Shown here: positions 1 to 8,882 of the stretch, in pieces
Position numbering within the stretch: position 1 is the first letter of the stretch
Layout: every line of letters begins with the position of its first letter
Source of the DNA: Pseudomonas sp. A-RE-19
GTDB taxonomy: Bacteria > Pseudomonadota > Gammaproteobacteria > Pseudomonadales > Pseudomonadaceae
Assembly: GCF_019956555.1 (NCBI RefSeq)
Contig: NZ_JAHBDQ010000019.1
Coordinates: 1-64,000, forward strand
Direction: 5' to 3'
Length of the DNA: 64,000 bases
Notes under the pieces: model-generated
Databases searched by the model: none
What the model was told of the DNA's origin: nothing
What the model saw: only the letters and a program-made list of their open reading frames with translations
Made by a program: the position numbers and the translations under genes

Positions 1-3000
1 ACTGGTCATTCACCAACGAAATATCCAGACCGGCCGCGCTCAATCCGTCGGCACCTGCCGCCTTGTCCCAGAACCCGTATTGTGGAAGGACGCTACCGGT
101 CCCGATCAGGTTGCCGAACGCGAGTGATGGGCCGTCATCCAGGAACACCAGGTTCTGGCCGATGTTGAGGGTCGCCTGGGCGCTGTCACCGTCTCCATCG
201 GTCTTGGTCGCCGTCAGCGTTATCAGATTGTCCGCCGACAGACTCGTCGAGTCGTTGGGGTTGGTGGCATCGGGATGCACCACCGCCCGGAGCTGGTCGA
301 GCGTGACGTCGCCATTGGCGGCCAAGGTGGCCGTGAACACCAGCAGGTTGGAGGTGGCCGTACGGCCTTCCACCACGCCGCCGTTGAGCGACAGGTTCAC
401 CGCCTGGCCCGAGGCCGTGTCCACCAGCCCGGAGGCCCCCGCCACCACGCCCAGTGCATAGGTCAGCGTGCCGGCGCCATCGGCGCCAAACGCCGAATTG
501 AAGTTAGCCGCAAAGTTCTTGGTGTCGTTGGTCGCCAGGACGGTCTCGTCCACCGTCAGCGTCGGCTCGGTGCCGGTGGTGCTGATGCTCGGTCCGTCGT
601 CCTTGAACACCAGGTTCTGGCCGATGTTGAGGGTCGCCTGGGCGCTGTCACCGTCCTTGTCGGTGATGGTCGCCGTCAGCGTTATCAGGTTGTCCGCCGT
701 CAGGCTCTTCGAATCATCGGGATTGGTGGTGTTGGGATGCACCACCGCCCGGAGCTGGTCGAGCGTGACGTCGCCATTGGCGGCCAAGGTGGCCGTGAAC
801 ACCAGCAGATTGGAGGTGGCCGTGCGGCCTTCCACCACGCCACCGTTGAGCGACAGGTTCACTGCCTGGCCCGAGGCCGTGTCCACCAGCCCGGAGGCAC
901 CTGCCACCACGCCCAGCGCATAGGTCAGCGTACCCGCGCCATCAGCGCCAAACGCCGAGCTGAAGTTGGCCGCAAAGTTCTGGGTGGCGTTGGTCGCCAG
1001 GACGGTCTCGTCCACCGTCAGCGTTGGCTCGGTGCCGGTGGTGCTGACGCTCGGTCCGTCGTCCTTGAACACCAGGTTCTGGCCGATGTTGAGGGTCGCC
1101 TGGGCGCTGTCACCGTCCTTGTCGGTGATGGTCGCCGTCAGCGTTATCAGGTTGTCCGCCGTCAGGCTCTTCGAATCATCGGGATTGGTGGTGTTGGGAT
1201 GCACCACCGCCCGGAGCTGGTCGAGCGTGACGTCGCCATTGGCGGCCAAGGTGGCCGTGAACACCAGCAGATTGGAGGTGGCCGTGCGGCCTTCCACCAC
1301 GCCACCGTTGAGCGACAGGTTCACTGCCTGGCCCGAGGCCGTGTCCACCAGCCCGGAGGCACCTGCCACCACGCCCAGCGCATAGGTCAGCGTACCCGCG
1401 CCATCAGCGCCAAACGCCGAGCTGAAGTTGGCCGCAAAGTTCTGGGTGGCGTTGGTCGCCAGGACGGTCTCGTCCACCGTCAGCGTTGGCTCGGTGCCGG
1501 TGGTGCTGACGCTCGGTCCGTCGTCCTTGAACACCAGGTTCTGGCCGATGTTGAGGGTCGCCTGGGCGCTGTCACCGTCCTTGTCGGTGATGGTCGCCGT
1601 CAGCGTTATCAGGTTGTCCGCCGTCAGGCTCTTCGAATCATCGGGATTGGTGGTGTTGGGATGCACCACCGCGCGGAGCTGGTCGAGCGTGACGTCGCCA
1701 TTGGCGGCCAGGGTGGCCGTGAACACCAGCAGATTGGAGGTGGCCGTGCGGCCTTCCACCACGCCACCGTTGAGTGACAGGTTCACCGCCTGGCCCGAGG
1801 CCGTGTCCACCAGTCCGGAGGCACCCGCCACCACGCCCAGCGCATAGGTCAGCGTACCCGCGCCATCAGCGCCAAACGACGAGCTGAAGTTGGCGGCAAA
1901 GCTCTGGGTGGCGTTGGTCGCCAGCACCGTCTCGTCCACTGTCAGCGTCGGCTCGGTGCCGGTGGTGCTGATGCTTGGCCCGTCGTCCTTGAACACCAGG
2001 TTCTGGCCGATGTTGAGGGTCGCCTGGGCGCTGTCGCCGTCCCCATCGGTCTTGGTCGCCGTCAGCGTCACCAGGTTGTCCGCCGTCAGACTCGTCGAGT
2101 CATCAGGATTGGTTGCATCGGGATGCACCACCGCGCGGATCTGGTCGAGCGTGACGTTGCCATTGGCGGCCACACTGACCGTGAACACCAGCAGGTTGGT
2201 CGTGGCCGTGTGGCCTTCGACCACTGTGCCGTTGAGCGACAGGTTGACCGCCTCGTGGGTGGCCGTGTCCACCAGCCCCGACGCACCGGCCACCACGCCC
2301 AGCGCATAGGTCAGCGTGCCGGCGCCATCGGCGCCAAACGCCGAGCTGAAGTTGGCGGCAAAGCTCTGGGTGGCGTTGGTCGCCAGGACTGTTTCGTCCA
2401 CTGTCAGCGTCGGCTCGGTGCCGGTGGTGCTGATGCTCGGTCCGTCGTCCTTGAACACCAGGTTCGACCCGATATTGAGGGTCGCCTGGGCGCTGTCGCC
2501 GTCCCCATCGGTCTTGGTCGCCGTCAGCGTCACCAGGTTGTCCGCCGTCAGGCTCTTCGAATCATCGGGATTGGTGGTGTCGGGATGCACCACCGCACGG
2601 AGCTGGTCGAGCGTGACGTCGCCATTGGCGGCGACGCTGACCGTGAACACCAACTGGCTGGTCGTGGCCGTGCGGCCTTCCACCACGGTGCCGTTGAGCG
2701 ACAGGTTCACCGCCTCGTGGGTGGCCGTGTCCACCAGCCCGGAGGCACCCGCGACCACGCCCAGCGCATAAGTCAGCGTACCCGCGCCATCGGCGCCAAA
2801 CGCCGAGCTGAAGTTGGCGGCAAAGCTCTGGGTGGCATTGGTCGCCAGGACGGTCTCGTCCACCGTCAGCGTCGGCTCGGTGCCGGTGGTGCTGATGCTC
2901 GGTCCGTCGTCCTTGAACACCAGGTTCGACCCGATATTGAGGGTCGCCTGGGCGCTGTCGCCGTCCCCATCGGTCTTGGTCGCCGTCAGCGTCACCAGGT

Positions 3001-5230
3001 TGTCCGCCGTCAGGCTCTTCGAATCATCGGGATTGGTGGTGTTGGGATGCACCACCGCGCGGAGCTGGTCGAGCGTGACATCGCCATTGGCGGCGACGCT
3101 GACCGTGAACACCAACTGGCTGGTCGTGGCCGTGCGGCCTTCCACCACGGTACCGTTGAGCGACAGGTTGACTGCCTCGCCCGTGGCCGTGTCCACAAGC
3201 CCGGAGGCACCCGCCACCACGCCCAGCGCATAAGTCAGCGTGCCGGCACCATCGGCGCCAAATGATGAGTTGAAGTTGGCCGCAAAGTTCTGGGTGTCGT
3301 TGGTCGCCAGGACGGTCTCGTCCACCGTCAGCGTCGGCTCGGTGCCGGTGGTGCTGACGCTCGGCCCGTCGTCCTTGAACACCAGGTTCTGGCCGATGTT
3401 GAGGGTCGCCTGGGCGCTGTCGCCGTCCCCATCGGTCTTGGTTGCCGTCAGCGTCACCAGGTTGTCCGCCGTCAGGCTCTTCGAATCATCGGGATTGGTG
3501 GCATCGGGATGCACCACCGCGCGGAGCTGGTCGAGCGTGACGTTGCCATTGGCGGCGACGCTGACCGTGAATACCAACTGGCTGGTCGTGGCCGTGCGGC
3601 CTTCCACCACTGTGCCGTTGAGCGACAGGTTGACCGCCTCGCCCGTGGCCGTGTCCACCAGTCCGGAGGCACCCGCCACCACGCCGAGCGCATAGGTCAG
3701 CGTGCCGGCGCCATCGGCGCCAAACGCCGAGGTGAAGTTGGCGGCAAAGCTCTGGGTGGCGTTGGTCGCCAGTACCGTTTCGTCCACTGTCAGCGTCGGC
3801 TCGGTGCCGGTGGTGCTGATGTTCGGCCCGTCGTCCTCGAACAGCATCCTGGAGCCGACTTCGGCGGTCGAAACAGAGGCCTGGACCAACGTGAAGCCAC
3901 CCACATCAAAATCGGCATGGGCAGTGCCCTTGGCATCGAGGGCAGCACCGTTCTCGACGAGCACGCGGTTGTGATCCGAGGCTGTGGTGTATTCAATCTG
4001 GTAGCCGGCTTTAACGCCGCTGATGGTGGCAATCCCACCAGAAATGGTAATGGTAATGCTCGTATCATTCACCGATCCGTCTGAATTCTCGATCACCTGC
4101 CCGGTGCTGATGTTGAAGACGCGAACATTGGTGATGGCAACCGACGTATCGTTCGTATAGCCGTTGATGAAATTCACGCCAGGTTCAGCCGCAGTGGTGA
4201 ATGCACTGACTTTTACGACAGCACTCTTGCCGCTTTGCAACTGCACGACGTCGAAACTGGCCATCTTCGCATTGAAGACGTCGGTAAAGTCGATGTTGGA
4301 CTCAACATCTGCTTCGTTTTGACTGAGGTTGGGAATGGTCACATCCTGCCTGGCACCGGTGACGAACGAGAAGCGGATGCCTTCCTGCTCCGTAATCATC
4401 TGATTGTTGGTACCGAAGGTGGTCGGGTTAGCCGCCTGGCTGGTAATGATCGTGTCGCCAGTGTTTATATTGGCGCCGCTTGACTGGTCTGCGGGGTCCT
4501 TGCCGGTGGCGATGATGGTGGGGTCCGTGATTCGCAAGACACCACCGACATCGACAACTGTCGGGTTCGCCTTCGTGAACATCAGGAACAGGTTCGAACC
4601 GGAGGGCACACCGGCCAGGCTGAATTCCATGTCCTGACTGGCTCCGACGTACACCTTATTCAGCAGATTGAGCGAATCATCGGGGTTCGCCGTATTTGTA
4701 TGCTGGAGCGGTTGGTACTCCACGGTCCAGATTTTGCCGCCCGAGACCGGCGATCCGGTTTCTTCGATATAGGCAGCGAATACGATCGTGCCGGTCGAGC
4801 CACCGATTCGGCCCAGAACGATGTTGTCGTTGTTCGTATCCGTATAGAGAAGGATGCTGGTGCCATTGAGGGTATCCAGGCCGCTGTCCAGGCCATTGAG
4901 CGGTGCGCCAGCGCTGTCGACGAAGCTGATATTGGTAATGCTGGCTCCGGGGTCTGCGGTGACGGAGAACGCATTGCTGCCCGTGTTGCCCGCGGCACCG
5001 GTATAGCCACTCAACGCTGCACCCGTTGCGGTACCGGCACCCAGTGCGGTCAGACGGGTGGAGAAGGTCGAGGGCAGGGACGCCAGCAGAATGTCGTTGT
5101 CGTTAGCGTCTTCCGCAGGGCTTGGCGTGGCGGTGGCGTTCTGCAGCCCGGCCGTTTCATCCAGCGTAACGTTCGCGCCGGTCCCAACGACGCTCAGAGC
5201 GTTCGCCAAATTTTGTTCCTGGATAGTCAT
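1..5230 (-). CDS. Giant repeat adhesin, type I secretion (RTX/DUF5801-like), N-terminal part
   Basis: This is the first 1743 codons of a very large secreted protein; the C-terminus lies beyond position 1. The ATG at 5230 has an AGG about 8 nt upstream. There is no Sec signal peptide, as expected for a type I secretion substrate whose signal is C-terminal. Residues 1 to about 465 are a unique Thr/Asn/Asp-rich region opening with MTIQEQNLANAL. After that come 154-residue modules, each opening with DDGPS and carrying TVDETVLATN and FGADGAGTLTYALG, which I recognise as DUF5801-type repeats of Pseudomonas adhesins. Near position 140 another DDGPS begins but continues differently (SLAFGNLIGTG), so the array ends there. 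I see no LapA-type retention module or di-alanine LapG site in the N-terminus. No secretion ABC/MFP genes are in the window. The likely role is surface adhesion or biofilm; the partner secretion system is unknown. Confidence 0.85.
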   Translation of the reverse strand, partial: MTIQEQNLANALSVVGTGANVTLDETAGLQNATATPSPAEDANDNDILLASLPSTFSTRLTALGAGTATGAALSGYTGAAGNTGSNAFSVTADPGASITNISFVDSAGAPLNGLDSGLDTLNGTSILLYTDTNNDNIVLGRIGGSTGTIVFAAYIEETGSPVSGGKIWTVEYQPLQHTNTANPDDSLNLLNKVYVGASQDMEFSLAGVPSGSNLFLMFTKANPTVVDVGGVLRITDPTIIATGKDPADQSSGANINTGDTIITSQAANPTTFGTNNQMITEQEGIRFSFVTGARQDVTIPNLSQNEADVESNIDFTDVFNAKMASFDVVQLQSGKSAVVKVSAFTTAAEPGVNFINGYTNDTSVAITNVRVFNISTGQVIENSDGSVNDTSITITISGGIATISGVKAGYQIEYTTASDHNRVLVENGAALDAKGTAHADFDVGGFTLVQASVSTAEVGSRMLFEDDGPNISTTGTEPTLTVDETVLATNATQSFAANFTSAFGADGAGTLTYALGVVAGASGLVDTATGEAVNLSLNGTVVEGRTATTSQLVFTVSVAANGNVTLDQLRAVVHPDATNPDDSKSLTADNLVTLTATKTDGDGDSAQATLNIGQNLVFKDDGPSVSTTGTEPTLTVDETVLATNDTQNFAANFNSSFGADGAGTLTYALGVVAGASGLVDTATGEAVNLSLNGTVVEGRTATTSQLVFTVSVAANGDVTLDQLRAVVHPNTTNPDDSKSLTADNLVTLTATKTDGDGDSAQATLNIGSNLVFKDDGPSISTTGTEPTLTVDETVLATNATQSFAANFSSAFGADGAGTLTYALGVVAGASGLVDTATHEAVNLSLNGTVVEGRTATTSQLVFTVSVAANGDVTLDQLRAVVHPDTTNPDDSKSLTADNLVTLTATKTDGDGDSAQATLNIGSNLVFKDDGPSISTTGTEPTLTVDETVLATNATQSFAANFSSAFGADGAGTLTYALGVVAGASGLVDTATHEAVNLSLNGTVVEGHTATTNLLVFTVSVAANGNVTLDQIRAVVHPDATNPDDSTSLTADNLVTLTATKTDGDGDSAQATLNIGQNLVFKDDGPSISTTGTEPTLTVDETVLATNATQSFAANFSSSFGADGAGTLTYALGVVAGASGLVDTASGQAVNLSLNGGVVEGRTATSNLLVFTATLAANGDVTLDQLRAVVHPNTTNPDDSKSLTADNLITLTATITDKDGDSAQATLNIGQNLVFKDDGPSVSTTGTEPTLTVDETVLATNATQNFAANFSSAFGADGAGTLTYALGVVAGASGLVDTASGQAVNLSLNGGVVEGRTATSNLLVFTATLAANGDVTLDQLRAVVHPNTTNPDDSKSLTADNLITLTATITDKDGDSAQATLNIGQNLVFKDDGPSVSTTGTEPTLTVDETVLATNATQNFAANFSSAFGADGAGTLTYALGVVAGASGLVDTASGQAVNLSLNGGVVEGRTATSNLLVFTATLAANGDVTLDQLRAVVHPNTTNPDDSKSLTADNLITLTATITDKDGDSAQATLNIGQNLVFKDDGPSISTTGTEPTLTVDETVLATNDTKNFAANFNSAFGADGAGTLTYALGVVAGASGLVDTASGQAVNLSLNGGVVEGRTATSNLLVFTATLAANGDVTLDQLRAVVHPDATNPNDSTSLSADNLITLTATKTDGDGDSAQATLNIGQNLVFLDDGPSLAFGNLIGTGSVLPQYGFWDKAAGADGLSAAGLDISLVNDQ
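141..3836 (-). repeat. Eight tandem 462-bp coding repeats inside the adhesin
   Basis: The codons for the DDGP motif recur nine times, from 140 to 3836, at an exact 462-bp interval, giving eight complete 154-codon units with no indel. The TVDET motif repeats with the same period (about 541, 1003, 1465, 1927, 2389, 2851, 3313 and 3775). The three units nearest the window start are almost identical in DNA; those further toward the N-terminus differ more, mostly by silent or conservative changes. The pattern fits in-frame tandem duplication with later gene conversion. Confidence 0.95.
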
Positions 5231-5318
5231 AGCGTTTACCTGGGCAATTGCGGTCATCTAGGCCTGACCGTTGACCTTTGGTCGCAACTATGGGTAAGCG
5301 GCGGGGATTGCGCATCGG

Positions 5319-5349
5319 CCGAAACTCCCGAGTGGGGTGGGAGTTTCGG
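5319..5349 (-). promoter_or_regulatory. Perfect 11-bp stem-loop in the adhesin leader
   Basis: Arms ccgaaactccc (5319-5329) and gggagtttcgg (5339-5349) are perfect complements around a 9-nt loop, 89 nt upstream of the adhesin start codon. No T-tract follows on either strand, so a terminator is unlikely. It could be an mRNA leader hairpin or an operator. The stretch between it and the DUF6124 leader (5350-5680) holds no ORF I would support and no clear promoter. Confidence 0.45.
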
Positions 5350-5681
5350 ACTAGTTGGGGGAGGGAGACGGGATGAGGCGGGAGGGAACGGCGGCGCCAT
5401 ATTCCGTTTGTAAATGTTCAGACCCGGGATAAATCCCAATGGATAAGCGAGATAGATCCGGTCCATTCCGGGATAGGCCGGTACACATTGGGCACCGTCC
5501 CTGGCGGAGTGGTATTCGACGAATCTTTCGATTTTTGAAAGCTTTCACGCGTTTAACGATGCGTGTTTAAAGACACTCCATGTTACTTCCCGAAGGGCTA
5601 CAAGGCCTTGCGCCGTTACCTACGGTTAAGACAGAATCCGCCGGCTTGTGCGCCTGTGGCTCGGGCCTTATCGTTTCCCTG

Positions 5682-5808
5682 TCACTGAAATCAGTGATCG
5701 GGTTTGGTAGCCCGGTTTCGTATCACGGCGCATCGCGTCACCTATTATGGTGGTCATGCGCGGGGTCCTTTCGAGGGCGCCGGGAACTGATACGACCGGT
5801 CTACCAAC
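5682..5808 (+). promoter_or_regulatory. Structured leader/operator region upstream of the DUF6124 gene
   Basis: Two nested symmetries occur here. A perfect 7-2-7 palindrome (tcactga-aa-tcagtga) lies at 5682-5697. An imperfect long inverted repeat follows: ttggtagcccggtttcgtatca (5704-5725) can be read against tgatacgaccggtctaccaa (5788-5807). A third ttggtag copy occurs near 5833. Together they could fold the transcript upstream of the ATG at 5886 into a long hairpin. It may be a cis-regulatory RNA, a small RNA or an operator; the sequence does not decide. Confidence 0.4.
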
Positions 5809-5885
5809 CCGCGTATGGCCGCCACCTTCGTTTGGTAGCGAGTGTGATGGCTCTTTTTTATAAACTCGTATCAGGAGTTTGATTT

Positions 5886-6263
5886 ATGTTCAAAGTGACG
5901 CCCAATCCACCAGACACCGATTCGCCGGACACCGATCCGGCATCCCCGTACGAATCCCTCGACTCAAAAAAGCTCAACGAAGCCGCCGAGCGCGCCCTCG
6001 ATTTCTACCTCAATCCGGCGGCGATCATGAACAACACCCCACGCAAACCCAGCACCCTGTATATGGTTGCCCCGGATGTCGACCAGGAAGCCTTGCTGGT
6101 TCAAACGTGCGAGAACCTGGCGTCGGCCAGTGTCATGGCCAGCGACATTGCTGCCATGGTGGAGGGCCCCCACCGCAATACCCTGCTGGCGCTTCAGCAG
6201 GTGATCATGCTGGGGGAACTGGCGGTGAATCGAATGCTGGATAACTTCGTTCCACCCAAGTAA
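5886..6263 (+). CDS. DUF6124 family small protein (formerly DUF3077)
   Basis: This 125-residue protein has no signal peptide or membrane segment and begins after a clear AGGAG ribosome site (atcaggagtttgattt). The N-terminus is Pro/Asp-rich and disordered-looking. The remainder looks helical, with the blocks ERALDFYLNP, CENLASASVMASDIA and LLALQQVIMLGELAVNRML, which match the DUF6124 proteins scattered in many copies through Pseudomonas genomes. The family function is unknown to me. The gene stands alone between the divergent adhesin and the convergent sucrose repressor, with its own terminator and an unusually structured leader. Confidence 0.8.
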   Translation: MFKVTPNPPDTDSPDTDPASPYESLDSKKLNEAAERALDFYLNPAAIMNNTPRKPSTLYMVAPDVDQEALLVQTCENLASASVMASDIAAMVEGPHRNTLLALQQVIMLGELAVNRMLDNFVPPK

Positions 6264-6271
6264 TCGCTCAG

Positions 6272-6308
6272 CCCTTTACCGAGAGGCTTGCCCTCGGTAA
6301 AGGGTTTT
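6272..6308 (+). terminator. Rho-independent terminator after the DUF6124 gene
   Basis: Stem arms ccctttaccgag (6272-6283) and ctcggtaaaggg (6293-6304) are a perfect 12-bp match around a 9-nt loop, followed directly by tttt. It starts 8 nt after the stop codon. The opposite strand lacks a T-tract, so it serves the plus-strand gene. Confidence 0.9.
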
Positions 6309-6314
6309 GACGGC

Positions 6315-7307
6315 TCACAATGACGTTCTGACCACCAATGGACAATCAACCGGCTGGGCTCCCGTTACCTCCAGGGCCTCGATCAGGTGCCGGGCCGCAT
6401 TGCGACCGATCTCGTAGTACGGCAATTGCACCGTGGTCAGCGGCGGGATGAACAGTTCGGCGATGCCGATCATGTTGTCATAGCCGAGCACGGCAACATC
6501 GTCAGGAATTTTCAGGCCTCGGCCCAACAACAGCTGATAGGCACAAAAGGCAATGCGGTCGTTGCCACAGATCAGAATGTCGAACTGGGGGCGACCCTCG
6601 ATGATGTGCCGGTCGAGGATGGCTGCGGTTTCAGCATAGGCGTCATGATCGGAAAGGTCGTATTGCAGGAGTGCGTCAGGCCCCAGCCCGAATGTCTGGC
6701 AGGCACGCAGCAGGCCTTTTTGCCGCAGGCCCCAGGCCAGGCTCTGTTTGGGCAGATTGATACACAGCGGGCGGCGATAGCCTTGGCTCAATGCGTGATG
6801 TACGGCTCGATACTGCCCCGTTTCGTCGTCTGGCACATAACTGACCAGGCGACTGTCATCCGCCAGGCAATTGGCGAGCACCAGGGGTTTGCTCTTCAAG
6901 CGCTCGGGAATGCTCACCTGGCGAAACCCCATGGCGCTGAAGATCAACCCGTCGGGACGGTGCGACAACATCAGGTCGATGTTCTGGTCGGTGGGCGGGT
7001 TGCTCAACAAGTTAAGGATGAACACATTCCAGCCGGCTTGCTGCGCGGTCTGTTCGATGGACAGCAGCAACTCGACCGCGAACGGTGTGGTCGCGGTGTC
7101 CAGCGCGAACACGCCGATGGTTCGCGACTGGAGGTTGTCGCCGCGCATCTTGCGCGCCGACAGGCTCGGTACGAATTGCAGTTCATCAATGGCGCGACGC
7201 ACCCGCAGAAGGGTTTCGGGGCTCAGTTTTTCCGGGTTGTTGAGCGCTCTAGAAACCGTCATCAGGGACACGCCGGCCAGCTGTGCAACGTCTTTCACTG
7301 AAGTCAT
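6315..7307 (-). CDS. LacI-family transcriptional repressor of the sucrose cluster
   Basis: This is a 330-residue LacI/GalR regulator. An N-terminal helix-turn-helix (TSVKDVAQLAGVSLMTVSRALN, residues 2-23) is followed by the hinge region and a periplasmic-binding-protein-like effector domain (IGVFALDTATTPF ... DILICGNDRIAF ... AVLGYDN). I chose the ATG at 7307; a TTG three codons upstream is possible. It lies 75 bp downstream of the GH32 gene on the same strand, so it is probably the last gene of the operon and controls its own level. The GTTAACGTTAAC palindrome at 13180-13191 is its likely operator, with sucrose or a product as inducer (inference). Compare ScrR/CscR. Confidence 0.85.
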   Translation of the reverse strand: MTSVKDVAQLAGVSLMTVSRALNNPEKLSPETLLRVRRAIDELQFVPSLSARKMRGDNLQSRTIGVFALDTATTPFAVELLLSIEQTAQQAGWNVFILNLLSNPPTDQNIDLMLSHRPDGLIFSAMGFRQVSIPERLKSKPLVLANCLADDSRLVSYVPDDETGQYRAVHHALSQGYRRPLCINLPKQSLAWGLRQKGLLRACQTFGLGPDALLQYDLSDHDAYAETAAILDRHIIEGRPQFDILICGNDRIAFCAYQLLLGRGLKIPDDVAVLGYDNMIGIAELFIPPLTTVQLPYYEIGRNAARHLIEALEVTGAQPVDCPLVVRTSL

Positions 7308-7382
7308 GCGAGGCAAGGCCGGTCAGGTTGACGCGGAATCATGACACAGGGCCCGGGCTTCTCGCGACTCGAATGACGCCGC

Positions 7383-8882
7383 TCATAGCCAGCCAGAGTC
7401 GAGCGGCCATGCCTTGGGAATCGAGACACGCCCGCCACTGCCGCTGGCAAACAGCTTCACCCCCAGACTGTCGGGCCGCGGGTAGAGGCGACTGCTGAGG
7501 CTGAAACGCCCGTTTTCGTCGAACACCTCGATGGACGAGCGATCGAGGAATACACGCAGTTCCAGTCGCTCTTGTGTCGGGTCTATCGCCACGCTGCGCT
7601 GACCGCTGACTTGCGCACCCGAGTGGCTACGGTCAAGCACCAGACGATGCAGCGATGCATCGTAGTAGAGCAGTGTTTCTTCATGACCATCATCGCTGCA
7701 ACGCAAGGCGATCCCCAAGTCCCCGGTGCAGCCGAGCAGATCCAGATGCACATGGATTTCGAGCATGTCGCCTTTCACGTCCGGCACCCACCGGGTGCCC
7801 GACTCATCCCACCAGGGCGTGCCCGGCAATGGCGCCTTGCGCAGAGCGGTGAGCTCCCGTGCCGGATACACGCAAAGGCGATCGGCGCACAGTTCAAGTT
7901 CGCGCGGCAAACCGAGCATGCCGCACCAGTGATGGGCCTGGCTCGGCATCGGGCTTTCCCACATGTCGAGCCACGCCCACACAAGGCGTCGACCATCGGC
8001 GGCCTGTAGCGTTTGCGCGGCATAGAAATCATGGCCGTTATCCAGCTCGATAAAAGGCCCGCCCGTGAAGTGCCATTCGCTGTCGAGTCGGCCCACGCGA
8101 TAGCCGGTCTGGTACTTGTTGAGCCGATCGTAACCCTGGGCTTGCATGCCCTGGGGGGAGTACAGCAGCACATCGCGTCCGTTCAGTCGGAACAGATCCG
8201 GGCACTCCCACATATAGCCATCGCCCGCGTTGCCGCTGGACACGTAGTCGAGGAACTCCCAGGCGTGCAGATCCGTGGAACGGTACAGCGGGAGCAGCGG
8301 CACATCGCCCAGACGTGCGCCGGCAATCAGGTACCAATAGTCATCTTCCTGCCATACCTTGGGGTCACGGAAGTGCATGATCGTGTCTTGCGGCGCGGTG
8401 TCGATGACGGCGCCATGCTTGACGAACCGGATGCCGTCGCTGCTGGTGGCCAGGCACTGGACTTGACGGATCGAGCGCTCGTCACCCACTTCCCCCAGCC
8501 AGGTGTGCCCGGTGTAGATCAGCGCCAGGGTATCGCCACAAACCACGGCGCTACCGGAAAAACAACCGTCACGGTCGAAGTCATCGCCGGGTGCCAGTGC
8601 TATGGGCAGATGCTGCCAATGGACCAGATCGGCACTCTTGGCGTGCCCCCAATACATCGGGCCCCATTTCGCTTCGAAAGGGTGGTGTTGATAGAACACG
8701 TGATATTCGCCACGAAAGTACACCACCCCGTTAGGGTCGTTCATCCAGCCCACTTGGGGGGCAAGATGATAACCGGGTCGATAATCGTGGATGACGCGAG
8801 ACAGGCCGTCACTCAGCGCACGCTGCGCAAGGTCAAGGGTGCAAGGCATTGGATCGCTCGGGGTATTCAAAGACATGTTCAT
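7383..8882 (-). CDS. GH32 sucrose(-6-phosphate) hydrolase / invertase
   Basis: This 499-residue glycoside hydrolase family 32 enzyme cleaves the fructosyl bond of sucrose. All three family signatures are present: WMNDPNG at residues 46-52 with nucleophile Asp49, FRDP at 171-174 (transition-state stabiliser), and ECPDL at 226-230 (acid/base Glu). The C-terminal part is the beta-sandwich domain. There is no signal peptide, so it is cytoplasmic. The ATG overlaps the stop of the ATPase gene as ATGA, indicating translational coupling. Because the neighbouring transporter is an ABC importer, which does not phosphorylate its cargo, free sucrose is a more likely substrate than sucrose-6-phosphate. 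Confidence 0.92.
   Translation of the reverse strand: MNMSLNTPSDPMPCTLDLAQRALSDGLSRVIHDYRPGYHLAPQVGWMNDPNGVVYFRGEYHVFYQHHPFEAKWGPMYWGHAKSADLVHWQHLPIALAPGDDFDRDGCFSGSAVVCGDTLALIYTGHTWLGEVGDERSIRQVQCLATSSDGIRFVKHGAVIDTAPQDTIMHFRDPKVWQEDDYWYLIAGARLGDVPLLPLYRSTDLHAWEFLDYVSSGNAGDGYMWECPDLFRLNGRDVLLYSPQGMQAQGYDRLNKYQTGYRVGRLDSEWHFTGGPFIELDNGHDFYAAQTLQAADGRRLVWAWLDMWESPMPSQAHHWCGMLGLPRELELCADRLCVYPARELTALRKAPLPGTPWWDESGTRWVPDVKGDMLEIHVHLDLLGCTGDLGIALRCSDDGHEETLLYYDASLHRLVLDRSHSGAQVSGQRSVAIDPTQERLELRVFLDRSSIEVFDENGRFSLSSRLYPRPDSLGVKLFASGSGGRVSIPKAWPLDSGWL

Noticed and set aside
275-1777. 500-codon plus-strand frame and several 139-151-codon plus-strand frames over the repeats
   Set aside because: They are antisense shadows of the 462-bp adhesin modules; the minus frame has the domain motifs and a proper start.
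141-3836. CRISPR-like regular repetition
   Set aside because: Period is 462 bp with no short repeat/unique spacer pattern, and it encodes protein modules in frame.
5351-5548. 65-codon minus-strand ORF upstream of the adhesin
   Set aside because: No ribosome site, no recognisable features, and it crosses the leader; treated as non-coding.
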